Origin: a virus
DNA length: 64,000 nt
IMG/VR virus record: IMGVR_UViG_3300021185_003351
Span: 1-64,000 of that record
Reading direction: 5' to 3' (one strand)
Shown: positions 1 through 6,955 of the stretch, piece after piece
Layout of the letters: the number at the start of each line of letters is the position of its first letter
Position numbering within the stretch: position 1 is the stretch's first letter
The notes under the pieces: generated by a model
Seen by the model: only the letters and a program-made list of their open reading frames with translations
What the model was told of the DNA's origin: nothing
Databases searched by the model: none
Program-made: the position numbers and the translations under genes

Positions 1-54
1 ATGAGTGGGACAATTGGTGGCCTAACGAGGATCTATAATAAGTATGACCTGTAA
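1..54 (+). CDS. C-terminal end of an upstream gene (partial) or 17-residue ORF
   Basis: An open frame runs from the first base to a TAA at 52-54. The ATG at base 1 may be chance, so this is most simply the tail of a gene that begins before the window. Only 17 residues are visible and no function can be assigned. It is followed by a short spacer holding a directly repeated CGTACTAA-type sequence at about 58-73 and then a promoter-like motif. Confidence 0.3.
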   Translation: MSGTIGGLTRIYNKYDL

Positions 55-78
55 GGGCGTACTAACGTACTAACCTTA

Positions 79-93
79 TATTTATATATAAAA
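79..93 (+). promoter_or_regulatory. Candidate late promoter motif (TATTTATA core)
   Basis: TATTTATA at 79-86 followed by TATAAAA, 16 bases before the ATG at 103. It is one of 19 copies of this motif in intergenic gaps of the window and would drive the first unit of the cargo cassette. Confidence 0.5.
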
Positions 94-102
94 GAAAAAA
101 TC

Positions 103-651
103 ATGATTAAATTAAAATCACTATTATCGGAAAAATATTTAGGATTTGGGTTTGGTGCTGGTAAAGTTAAAGAACAACAACTCCCTGATGCATCTATGAC
201 AGATCTAGCACAAGGATTAGATAGAGATCCAATGACAGGTAATCCAATACCTGGTGGAGCTGGCGGTACTGTTAACTTAAATTACAAAGAAGTACAATTA
301 GATCAATTGAAATTTGATGATCTTGTAAAAATGTTTAGAGTTAAAGATTATTATAATGATGTTCATTTTAATAGAATGCAGCCAGACGGCAAAGAAGGCC
401 CGTATTATAAAGACGGATTAAGTTTTCCTAATCCAAATGATACATCATCAATTGTTGCAGATATGAAGTCATTAGAAAATTGGAAAGAAAGAACCAAACG
501 AAGATTTGGCAATGTCAAAGTAATATTAGATCCAGATGCGGAAGAACATTGGGAAAAGGTTAAAATTGAAGATGATAAATTTTCCCAAGATAAACAAGAT
601 GCTGATGCTGCAAAAATGGATACGTTAAAACAATGGGGAACTACAGAATGA
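103..651 (+). CDS. Putative internal head protein with capsid-targeting leader (182 aa)
   Basis: The protein begins MIKLKSLLSE, a member of the leader family seen on eight proteins in this window. The leader ends with an L-x-E site of the kind cut by T4-type gp21 prohead proteases. After it comes a Gly-rich stretch (FGFGAGK), then a charged soluble domain with a Pro/Gly segment near residues 45-60 and no membrane segment. I do not recognise the mature domain. The start is fixed by the leader match and by the promoter-like motif 16 bases upstream. The stop overlaps the next ATG as ATGA. Packaging into the head is inferred from the leader only. Confidence 0.72.
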   Translation: MIKLKSLLSEKYLGFGFGAGKVKEQQLPDASMTDLAQGLDRDPMTGNPIPGGAGGTVNLNYKEVQLDQLKFDDLVKMFRVKDYYNDVHFNRMQPDGKEGPYYKDGLSFPNPNDTSSIVADMKSLENWKERTKRRFGNVKVILDPDAEEHWEKVKIEDDKFSQDKQDADAAKMDTLKQWGTTE

Positions 652-791
652 ATTGGATAAATAGCTGGAAAGCCTACAATAAAAAAAGTATATTCGAAAT
701 TAATATTAGAATAGGTACATTAACTATACTAGAAATAGTAACAGCTCCTAAAGTAAAAATAATGATATTAAACTTTGGAGTAGAACTATGA
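648..791 (+). CDS. Small protein of 47 aa, unknown function
   Basis: A short ORF exactly fills the gap between two cassette genes. Its ATG overlaps the previous TGA and its own TGA overlaps the next ATG, both as ATGA. This double coupling is the main support for it being real. The product starts MNWINSWKAYNKKS and then has a long Ile/Leu/Val-rich part that could be a beta strand pair or a weak membrane segment. It lacks the MIKLK leader of its neighbours, so it is probably not packaged by the same route. Confidence 0.5.
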   Translation: MNWINSWKAYNKKSIFEINIRIGTLTILEIVTAPKVKIMILNFGVEL

Positions 792-1255
792 TTAAGCTTA
801 AAGACATATTAATAGAACGAAAACTTAAACCAGAAGATGTTAAGATTATTCATAAAGAAACTAATCATTACAAACTAAGTGATACAGACGGTTTTAATAA
901 TCTGAAAATTGGTAATAACATAAGTTCTACCGAAAATCATTATAAAGGAGGAGAAAGTAATAAAGTATATGGTAGAGTAGCAGACAATTCTATACAGTTT
1001 GATTTTGATAGTATAGTAGCAGCTGGTAGTGATATCACAAACGTTGCCCTAGAATTTACAAATACTACAAATACTACAACGAAAAAAATAACTTTTTATG
1101 AAGTAAAACTTAATGTTACTTATAAAAATAGTGGAGTAAGGACCCTAGGCTCTGCTAGAACTAATATTACAATATCTAATTTGCCACGTGGCTATTATCA
1201 GTTAAGTAATAATAGAGATCCTAATAATTGGTTAAGTTTTATAGTTGATAAATGA
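788..1255 (+). CDS. Putative internal head protein, leader plus beta-rich domain (155 aa)
   Basis: It starts with MIKLKDILIE, the most typical form of the shared leader, identical over ten residues to the next gene. Cleavage after Glu10 would leave a 145-residue protein rich in Asn, Thr and Ser with alternating hydrophobic residues, consistent with a beta-sandwich. The segment around residues 75-125 (VALEFTNTTNTTT, YEVKLNVTY) looks like paired strands. No catalytic motif is visible and I do not recognise the family. It is coupled by ATGA overlap to both neighbours. Confidence 0.7.
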   Translation: MIKLKDILIERKLKPEDVKIIHKETNHYKLSDTDGFNNLKIGNNISSTENHYKGGESNKVYGRVADNSIQFDFDSIVAAGSDITNVALEFTNTTNTTTKKITFYEVKLNVTYKNSGVRTLGSARTNITISNLPRGYYQLSNNRDPNNWLSFIVDK

Positions 1256-1767
1256 TTAAATTAAAAGACATATTAATAGAACAAATAGGATTCCAAATTC
1301 CAGGAACTCCTAAACAAAAAAATATTGGTCGTAAAACACGTCAGGAATTTGCTAAGTTTTTCAATAACTTTGAAGCAGGTAATACAAAAACTGCTATATC
1401 AGGGTATGCTGAGCAAATAATGAATTCAGATGCGCCTGATGAAGTAAAACAAAATGCATCTGAAATATTAAATGAAATGGAGAAAGTAGCAATAGATATC
1501 CAAGACGAATTACATACAAGACAAATAAGCGACGACGAAGTTGCTGAAACAATATTTGATTATGTTAATTCTGAAATGGATGCTTCCGATTCAATTGAAT
1601 TTGAACAATTATTATGGTATGACAATCAAATTGATTCGAGTATCAACTCCGGAATGATAGAAAATGCTGTTGCTATACTGGACCAGTTACTTCATCAATT
1701 AGAATTCATACGTGGTTTTATCTTACAAGAATTTCCAAAAATCTCTCCTGCAGGATTTAAAAGATAA
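1252..1767 (+). CDS. Putative internal head protein, leader plus helical acidic domain (171 aa)
   Basis: The leader MIKLKDILIE is followed by a short Pro/Gly linker (FQIPGTPKQK) and then an almost wholly helical, acidic domain (about residues 27-160) with many Glu, Asp and Gln. There is no signal peptide or membrane segment. The ATG overlaps the previous stop as ATGA. The mature domain is not recognised. T4 internal proteins can act as inhibitors of host enzymes, but nothing in the sequence identifies a target here. Confidence 0.7.
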   Translation: MIKLKDILIEQIGFQIPGTPKQKNIGRKTRQEFAKFFNNFEAGNTKTAISGYAEQIMNSDAPDEVKQNASEILNEMEKVAIDIQDELHTRQISDDEVAETIFDYVNSEMDASDSIEFEQLLWYDNQIDSSINSGMIENAVAILDQLLHQLEFIRGFILQEFPKISPAGFKR

Positions 1768-1790
1768 AACTAATCTAGAAACATAACATT

Positions 1791-1931
1791 ATGAAACATA
1801 CAAGGTTTACTACTATCCTTACATACATACTGTGCGGGAAGTGCAAAAATAAATGGTTTACTAAAGGATATTTTGTTAATGAAACATGTCCAAAGTGTAA
1901 ACATGAAGATACAACTATGAATTCATTATAA
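1791..1931 (+). CDS. Small zinc-ribbon protein (46 aa)
   Basis: A 46-residue ORF with two CxxC knuckles: CGKC near residues 15-18 and CPKC at 33-36, separated by 14 residues, followed by a Lys-His. This is the spacing of a zinc ribbon. Small zinc-ribbon proteins in phages are often nucleic-acid or RNA-polymerase binding, but that is not shown here. It lies alone in the gap between two leader-tagged genes and carries no leader of its own. Confidence 0.5.
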   Translation: MKHTRFTTILTYILCGKCKNKWFTKGYFVNETCPKCKHEDTTMNSL

Positions 1932-1935
1932 GTAA

Positions 1936-1947
1936 TATTTATATAAA
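1936..1947 (+). promoter_or_regulatory. Candidate late promoter motif abutting the start codon
   Basis: TATTTATA at 1936-1943 with TAAA between it and the ATG at 1948. The motif sits only four bases from the start codon, so if it is a -10 element the transcript would be nearly leaderless. Confidence 0.45.
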
Positions 1948-2505
1948 ATGATCAAACTCAAAGACATATTATTAAGTGAAGGTACCCGTTGCTGGAAAGG
2001 ATTTGAGAAAAAAGGCACCAAAGAAAAATACGGAAAACGTGTTCCTAATTGTGTTAAAAAAGAATCTAAATTACCTGACGAAGGATTTTCAGATCCAGAC
2101 CAAATGAGAATGTATGAAAAAGACATTGACGAAGACTTAAGACGATGGGCAAAAGAAAAATGGACAGATCAGAATGGAAATCCATGTGGTAGCTCTAAAT
2201 CTAAAGGAGTAGTTAAATGTCGTCCATCTAAAAAAGTTTCTAAAAAAAGTCCAAAGACTTGGAGTCAAGTTGATAAGAAAAAAGAAGTTGCTAAAAAGCG
2301 TAGAGTTGGAATGGGTAAGCGAACTAAAAAAGCTGAAGTCATAACTCCTATAGAAGAGAAAAAGAAAAAAGCTAAAAGAGATGCTTGTTATCATAAAGTA
2401 AAATCTAGGTATGATGTATGGCCGTCTGCTCGAGCGTCTCAAGCTCTAGTTAAATGCAGAAAAAAAGGCGCTAAGAATTGGGGTAAAACTACTACCAAAA
2501 AATGA
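1948..2505 (+). CDS. Leader-tagged basic protein with DUF5872-like ends (185 aa)
   Basis: It starts MIKLKDILLSE. The next segment, RCWKGFEKKGT...GKRVPNCV (about residues 13-35), and the C-terminal segment ACYHKVKSRYDVWPSARAS...LVKCRKKGAKNWG (about 145-180) match a pattern I know from many marine phage and giant-virus proteins (DUF5872-like). The middle is extremely Lys-rich with Ser/Lys repeats, so the protein should bind DNA. A packaged, basic DNA-associated protein fits the leader. The conserved Cys residues suggest a metal or disulfide site. Function is otherwise unknown. Its stop overlaps the next ATG. Confidence 0.72.
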   Translation: MIKLKDILLSEGTRCWKGFEKKGTKEKYGKRVPNCVKKESKLPDEGFSDPDQMRMYEKDIDEDLRRWAKEKWTDQNGNPCGSSKSKGVVKCRPSKKVSKKSPKTWSQVDKKKEVAKKRRVGMGKRTKKAEVITPIEEKKKKAKRDACYHKVKSRYDVWPSARASQALVKCRKKGAKNWGKTTTKK

Positions 2506-3569
2506 TTAAGCTTAAAAATATATTAACCGAATCAATAGTAGGAAACAAAATTGTATGTGATAATTGCAATTGGAGTTGGGATATAAAAGATGGCGGAGAT
2601 GATTTATATATGTGTCACAAATGTGGACATAACAATACTCCTAAGTTAACAGAACAATCATCTAAAATTACAAATTTATTTATTGGTCAGCCTAATCAAG
2701 AAAATTGGAATCAAACAAACATAGAAAAGTGGCAGACAAAAGGCGAAAAATATTTATCTTCTTTTCTTAAAAAAATAGGAGCAATCGACATAGTAGTAAC
2801 TAATAATATGAGTACTTCAGCTGTTACTAATGAGATTAAAAAATTAGCAATAGCTGGTGCATTAGTTTCCGGAAAATTAGAATCTGTTACCATAGTATCT
2901 CATCGTACTGGGTGTGGTAGATTTAATTATGGTATAATGTATAGTTCTGGCGGAGGTGCTGCTACAGAATTTTGGAAAGTGTTATCTCAATATTGCAATT
3001 CTAATACAAAAATATTTCTGGGAGGATGTAGTGTAGCTGAAGATCCAAGTATAATTGCCAAAATATCTAAAATTACTAATTGTACAGTAACAGCTCCAAC
3101 CGGAACATATTTTCCAGGAATAGAATTAGTTACTACTGATGATAATAAATTTAATATATCTAAACGAGTTGGAAAATATATTACTTGTACAAATAATCCG
3201 TCAGGCGATAAAAAATATGAAAATTTTATAAACAAACATAAACAAAGTTTATTTGCTGATTCAAAATATTATTATAAGATTAGTCGTAAATTACAAACAA
3301 TTACAAAATTTCATGATGAGTTGAACTATATATCCCCAAAAAATTTATATAATTTAAGACGACGTATTTTTACTCCCCCTTTAGAAGGCCCACCTCCAGC
3401 GTATCGATATTTAAAAGATGATGCATATAAAAAAGAAATAAATAATTTAATGGATACATTAATAGAAACAATGACTGTTAAACTAATTCAAGATTATATT
3501 AAATCTATAGGATGTGTTCCAACTAAAACAAATCCTATACAAGGAACAAGAAGTGCAATATTCAAATGA
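2502..3569 (+). CDS. Leader, zinc ribbon and caspase-fold-like domain (355 aa)
   Basis: Three parts are visible. The leader is MIKLKNILTE. A zinc ribbon follows, with Cys19, Cys22, Cys38 and Cys41 around a GGDDLYMC segment seen in many marine phage proteins. Then comes a larger domain with two hydrophobic strands ending in a His and a Cys: VTIVSHR (His134) and IFLGGCSVAED (Cys176). This order and spacing resemble clan CD (caspase/CHAT/DUF4347-like) cysteine proteases, where His precedes Cys at the ends of adjacent strands. The text after Cys176 (TAPTGTYFPG) also fits that group. The last 130 residues are basic and unassigned. Protease activity is inference. A non-catalytic relative is possible because the usual Gly after His is Arg here. 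Confidence 0.65.
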   Translation: MIKLKNILTESIVGNKIVCDNCNWSWDIKDGGDDLYMCHKCGHNNTPKLTEQSSKITNLFIGQPNQENWNQTNIEKWQTKGEKYLSSFLKKIGAIDIVVTNNMSTSAVTNEIKKLAIAGALVSGKLESVTIVSHRTGCGRFNYGIMYSSGGGAATEFWKVLSQYCNSNTKIFLGGCSVAEDPSIIAKISKITNCTVTAPTGTYFPGIELVTTDDNKFNISKRVGKYITCTNNPSGDKKYENFINKHKQSLFADSKYYYKISRKLQTITKFHDELNYISPKNLYNLRRRIFTPPLEGPPPAYRYLKDDAYKKEINNLMDTLIETMTVKLIQDYIKSIGCVPTKTNPIQGTRSAIFK

Positions 3570-3862
3570 TTAAACTAGAAAATATATTAAAAAGCATTCC
3601 TAATCAAGAAATAGTTGAATCACATCTTGGACAATGGGAATATCCTGGTAGAATAACAAGAATACCAAATAATCAAATTACAATGCAACCTGATCCTAGA
3701 ACAGGCAAGGAAATAGAACATATATTATTAATAATAGGAGATCAAAGCGGCGAAAAACAAATAGGAGTTCCAAATGGACCAAATTTATTATTTCCCAATG
3801 ATCAATCAGTTACAGAATATCCAATAAGAAAATATGAAGTTTATAAAAGTCGTAAAAAATAA
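3566..3862 (+). CDS. Putative internal head protein with divergent leader (98 aa)
   Basis: It begins MIKLENILKSI, a diverged copy of the cassette leader (Glu for Lys at position 5, no L-x-E at position 10; the next candidate site is around QEIVES). The rest is a small domain with several Pro and Gly and a central ILLIIGDQSGE strand. No family recognised. ATGA overlap with the gene upstream and a 29-base overlap with the gene downstream. Whether the altered leader still works is uncertain. Confidence 0.6.
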   Translation: MIKLENILKSIPNQEIVESHLGQWEYPGRITRIPNNQITMQPDPRTGKEIEHILLIIGDQSGEKQIGVPNGPNLLFPNDQSVTEYPIRKYEVYKSRKK

Positions 3863-4016
3863 TAATTCTGCAGAGTATATAAATACTAATCATATAACAT
3901 CATTTTATAGTGGTGATAATTCAGAAATAACAATTGTAAAGTTAAAAACTAGCAGACGAATTCATATACAAGAACATGTAGATATATTTGCAGACAGAAT
4001 TTCCATGGAAAAGTAA
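3834..4016 (+). CDS. Small conserved-looking protein (60 aa)
   Basis: The product reads as a compact two- or three-strand protein (MKFIKVVKNNNSAEYINT... then ITIVKLKTSRRIHIQEHVDIF). Small bacterial proteins of the pattern 'strand, N-x-x-x-I-x-x-I, strand, strand, helix' are common in Bacteroidetes and resemble FlbD-like folds, though this is only a visual likeness. It overlaps the end of the previous gene by 29 bases in another frame. Function unknown. Confidence 0.5.
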   Translation: MKFIKVVKNNNSAEYINTNHITSFYSGDNSEITIVKLKTSRRIHIQEHVDIFADRISMEK

Positions 4017-4024
4017 TAATACAA

Positions 4025-4039
4025 TATTTATATTAAATA
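4025..4039 (+). promoter_or_regulatory. Candidate late promoter motif
   Basis: TATTTATA at 4025-4032 followed by TTAAA, 22 bases before the ATG at 4055, in a short intergenic gap. Confidence 0.5.
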
Positions 4040-4054
4040 ATAAAGGTATATAAT

Positions 4055-4240
4055 ATGACATCGATAGAAATATATATGAAAATTGAGGATCAATGGGATA
4101 TATTTATGGAAAATCATGTAAGATTTAATGATAAAAAAGTAAAAGCAGCAGGTGTTAGAGCAAGAAAAGCTATTGGTGAGATAAAAAAATTAGCTTCGCA
4201 ATACAGAACTGCTTGTTTAGCTGAATCAAAAGAGATATGA
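4055..4240 (+). CDS. Histone H1-like (Hc1-type) DNA-binding protein, copy 1
   Basis: A 61-residue protein with an acidic/hydrophobic first half and the core VKAAGVRARKAIGEIKKLA at about residues 29-47. This core is characteristic of the small histone H1-like proteins (Hc1 family) widespread in Bacteroidetes, usually read as K-A-A-G-x-R-A-R-K-A-x-x-E-I-K-K-L. A second copy is at 6763-6933. It would bind DNA and may help condense the genome or alter the host nucleoid; both are inference. It sits between packaged-cargo genes, but has no leader. Its stop overlaps the next ATG. Confidence 0.75.
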   Translation: MTSIEIYMKIEDQWDIFMENHVRFNDKKVKAAGVRARKAIGEIKKLASQYRTACLAESKEI

Positions 4241-4950
4241 ACGAGTCAATATTAAGAAATATTATACGAGAACATCTATTAGAAAGCTTGTCTGAGCAAA
4301 CAATTGAAACAACATTGTTTTCACCAGAAGAAGAAAAGTTTCTTGCTACATTCACAAAGCTAGGAGCAACTAGTTTAGGCATATTATATGCTAAAAATAT
4401 GATAGGAATCCGGGAATTTCTTAATAGAAGCGGTAAGGATTTCAACTTAACGCCTCCTGTATTGAATAGTTTGCTAAGAAATAAGACAATTTCCATAGTT
4501 CCTTATGGTGGATACTCCAGAAACAATGATTATACCATTCAATTGAATATACCTTTAAAGGATTTAGAAGGAATTAAAGAACCAGAAGGCGATGATGCTG
4601 CAGGCGGTGCACCAGAACCAGCAGTAGCTGAAGAAAGTGTTCAAATATTAGCTCGAAATATAGTGTCAGAAGCAAAAAAATCAAAAAAAAAGAAAAAAAG
4701 TAAGGTTTATACCGGCAAATCAAGAACATTGAAGCGGTTACCAAGCGGATACGTAGGATATTTAGAGAAAATTATCCAAGTTTTAGGCGAAAAAGTGAAA
4801 AATGACATGGAAAAGGAGCATTTGGTTGCAGATATCCTTGATAACCTATCTCATAACTTTGGTTTAACACCTAAACAAGTATATCGTTCTTATATTTATT
4901 ATAAATCGCAAAATAGATTGGCAAATATCATCAAGGATAACAATGATTAA
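4237..4950 (+). CDS. Putative head-associated protein with variant leader (237 aa)
   Basis: The N-terminus, MNESILRNIIREHLLESLSE, is amphipathic and contains L-x-E and L-S-E sites, so it may be a variant capsid-targeting leader. The body has a folded part (residues about 28-110), an Ala/Gly/Pro/Glu-rich linker (EPEGDDAAGGAPEPAVAE), a Lys run (about residues 147-156) and a helical C-terminal domain. The layout, two domains joined by a low-complexity linker, is typical of prohead core or internal proteins. No known family. It overlaps the next leader-tagged gene by eight bases. Confidence 0.6.
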   Translation: MNESILRNIIREHLLESLSEQTIETTLFSPEEEKFLATFTKLGATSLGILYAKNMIGIREFLNRSGKDFNLTPPVLNSLLRNKTISIVPYGGYSRNNDYTIQLNIPLKDLEGIKEPEGDDAAGGAPEPAVAEESVQILARNIVSEAKKSKKKKKSKVYTGKSRTLKRLPSGYVGYLEKIIQVLGEKVKNDMEKEHLVADILDNLSHNFGLTPKQVYRSYIYYKSQNRLANIIKDNND

Positions 4951-6148
4951 ATTAAAAGACTTATTAACAGAGCAAAATAATTATACTAAAACTATATTTG
5001 ATTGGCTGAATAAATTTAAGCCAGATTTTATGAAAAATTCAGCTAAAATGGGATTTCTTCCATCTTCAAATTATGCAATTAATCAATTAGAAGGTCCTTC
5101 TGGCAAGAAAGATGGAATTGTATCTGTTATAAATTATGTAGTAGGCCTAGACGTCTTTTTTAATACCAGAACTGGAGACGCACAACCTAAATTAAAAAAT
5201 AATAAAAAACAACTAGCATCATCAATATCACGAAATACTATAGTATTAAATAAAAGCAATAATGTATATTTTGATTTTACGCCAGCTGGAAGAGGACCTA
5301 CTGTAGCAGTCGATAGGCAACAATTTATGAATAAAAGTACAACGTGGTATCCAAATGGAAAATATTTTGGAAACTCTGTTACAACTATGGTTGGAAGTAT
5401 TAATCAAATAAATCAAGTCCACTTTCGAACAAAAAGACCTCAAGTTATATTTATTGCTCCAGCTGATAAACCAGTTAACGGAGTTTCATATAATAAAATA
5501 ACAATGGGTACATCTGATAAACTTCATTTATATAGTACAAGAGACGTTGCTACTACAAAAGTTCCTGGTACAAAAGCTACTCCAGATAAAGTAATAAAAA
5601 AACCAGGTCAACAGTTTCCTCCATTACCGGTCCCTGATAGTAACTTCCAATCTAACTCAGCACAATTAACACCGACTGCTCTAAGAAATGTAACAGCTTT
5701 AATTACTCAAAGAATACAACAAATGAGAGAAGCTGGTATAACAATTCCAGCTGGAATAGGTACAATTGTAATAAATTCTGGTACTGATAGTATGCCGACT
5801 GGTAGAGCCGGAGGAAATCCACAATTAGCAGCAGATAGAGGTGCTACTCTTCAAGCATTATTAGAAGCACAAGGTATTCCTCGAGGTCAAATTCGTATAA
5901 ATACTAGAGGATTTGTTAACGCAGTACCTGCAGGTACTACTAGTTGGGCAAATAAACCAGCTTCTCAAACAAGACTCCAATGGCAACAAGCAGCTGCACC
6001 AGCACGAATGGTTCAAATGACATTTCCGTCTGTGCAAGCGCCTGATGAAGAAGAAATAATAAAAGGTAAGAAAGGTACTCCTCCAAAAGAAGTAGATACT
6101 CCTAAAAAAGTAACAATTAATCATTTAGAAGTATTTATTAAAAAATAA
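4943..6148 (+). CDS. Leader-tagged protein with OmpA-like C-terminal domain (401 aa)
   Basis: It starts MIKLKDLLTE. After a long N-terminal domain of unknown type (residues about 15-205) and a Pro-rich linker, the C-terminal part (about 225-360) reads as an OmpA/MotB-like domain: DSNFQSNSAQLTPTAL at its start, an INSGTDSMP strand-loop, the helix NPQLAADRGATLQALLEAQGI matching the family's N-x-x-L-x-x-x-R-x-x-x-x-x-x-L signature, then a final RGF strand. OmpA-like domains bind peptidoglycan. A capsid-packaged copy could act in the host envelope during DNA entry; this role is inferred. There is no signal peptide, which fits delivery from the particle rather than secretion. Confidence 0.68.
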   Translation: MIKLKDLLTEQNNYTKTIFDWLNKFKPDFMKNSAKMGFLPSSNYAINQLEGPSGKKDGIVSVINYVVGLDVFFNTRTGDAQPKLKNNKKQLASSISRNTIVLNKSNNVYFDFTPAGRGPTVAVDRQQFMNKSTTWYPNGKYFGNSVTTMVGSINQINQVHFRTKRPQVIFIAPADKPVNGVSYNKITMGTSDKLHLYSTRDVATTKVPGTKATPDKVIKKPGQQFPPLPVPDSNFQSNSAQLTPTALRNVTALITQRIQQMREAGITIPAGIGTIVINSGTDSMPTGRAGGNPQLAADRGATLQALLEAQGIPRGQIRINTRGFVNAVPAGTTSWANKPASQTRLQWQQAAAPARMVQMTFPSVQAPDEEEIIKGKKGTPPKEVDTPKKVTINHLEVFIKK

Positions 6149-6195
6149 TTTGGATTTTCAATATATTTTTCTTATTATAATAAAAAAAGAAAGAT

Positions 6196-6705
6196 ATGAA
6201 AAAGTTATTGATATTATTATTACTTCCCATCACAATATTTTCACAAGAAAATTATTATGATACTACGATTGCTAGATTAATCAATGAAAAAATTAATGAA
6301 TATCGCATAAGCAAAGGTCTTTACAATTTAATTCAAACAGATAGATATAAAAGTGAGACAGAACAGTACTGTGCTAAAGCTGCACAAAAGATAACAGAAA
6401 CAAGAATAATTGAACATTCGTCTTTATTTTTTCCTGGTAAATGGAGCGAAATTATTTGTTCTGTTCCTTTTAATGGAGCCGAAATGAGTGCTGATTCATT
6501 AGCAAATGAAGTTGTTGATGCATATATAAATTCTAGACCACATCATGTTGCAATATTGAGTATTGGAGTTACAAAAATACACACATCTGTATACATATAT
6601 TATAATCCCAAACAAAAGATGTGGAAATTATTTACAGCATCTCATATTATGGATTGGGAATATGAATTCAATGTACAATATAGTTCGATTAAATTGGAAT
6701 ATTGA
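6196..6705 (+). CDS. Secreted CAP/SCP-domain-like protein (169 aa)
   Basis: A clear signal peptide (MKKLLILLLLPITIFSQ) ends in the Phe-Ser-Gln style typical of Flavobacteriia. The mature part has the CAP-superfamily pattern: an Asn/Arg helix (INEKINEYRISKGL), a helix with a Tyr-Cys-Ala core, IEHSSLFFPGKWSEII with His and Glu, and a later SRPHHVAIL segment with His. In CAP proteins these two His and the Glu line a cleft. Role in the phage is unknown; it would act in the periplasm or outside the cell. Standalone unit preceded by an AT-rich TTATTATAATA element. Confidence 0.6.
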   Translation: MKKLLILLLLPITIFSQENYYDTTIARLINEKINEYRISKGLYNLIQTDRYKSETEQYCAKAAQKITETRIIEHSSLFFPGKWSEIICSVPFNGAEMSADSLANEVVDAYINSRPHHVAILSIGVTKIHTSVYIYYNPKQKMWKLFTASHIMDWEYEFNVQYSSIKLEY

Positions 6706-6762
6706 AATATTTTCATTATAATAATAGTAAGTTAAATAAATAAAAAAAGAAAAAACAAAGTT

Positions 6763-6933
6763 ATGGCAACATCACAAGAATTATTCGATCAGATAAAAAA
6801 TTTATTTGTAGAATTTGAAGAAAATCACAATGGTTCAACTAAAGCTGCTAAAGGCAGAGCAAGAAAAGCTATTGGAGAAGTAAAAAAGTTAGTGACTGAA
6901 TATAGAAAGCAGTCTGTAGCAGAAAATAAATAA
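6763..6933 (+). CDS. Histone H1-like (Hc1-type) DNA-binding protein, copy 2
   Basis: A 56-residue protein starting MATSQELFDQIK with the core TKAAKGRARKAIGEVKKLV at about residues 26-44. The core is nearly identical to the protein encoded at 4055-4240 and to Bacteroidetes Hc1-like histones. The two copies differ in their N-terminal halves, so they are paralogues rather than a recent duplication. Likely cytoplasmic DNA binding. It lies in an AT-rich gap region with a TTATAATAA element about 40 bases upstream. Confidence 0.75.
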   Translation: MATSQELFDQIKNLFVEFEENHNGSTKAAKGRARKAIGEVKKLVTEYRKQSVAENK

Positions 6934-6955
6934 TAAACAATTAAAATTAATAAAC

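Noticed and set aside
103-132. MIKLK...LL leader as a signal peptide or lipoprotein signal
   Set aside because: The hydrophobic stretch is only four or five residues with charges on both sides, too short for export; true signal peptides in this window (6196, 43825) look quite different.
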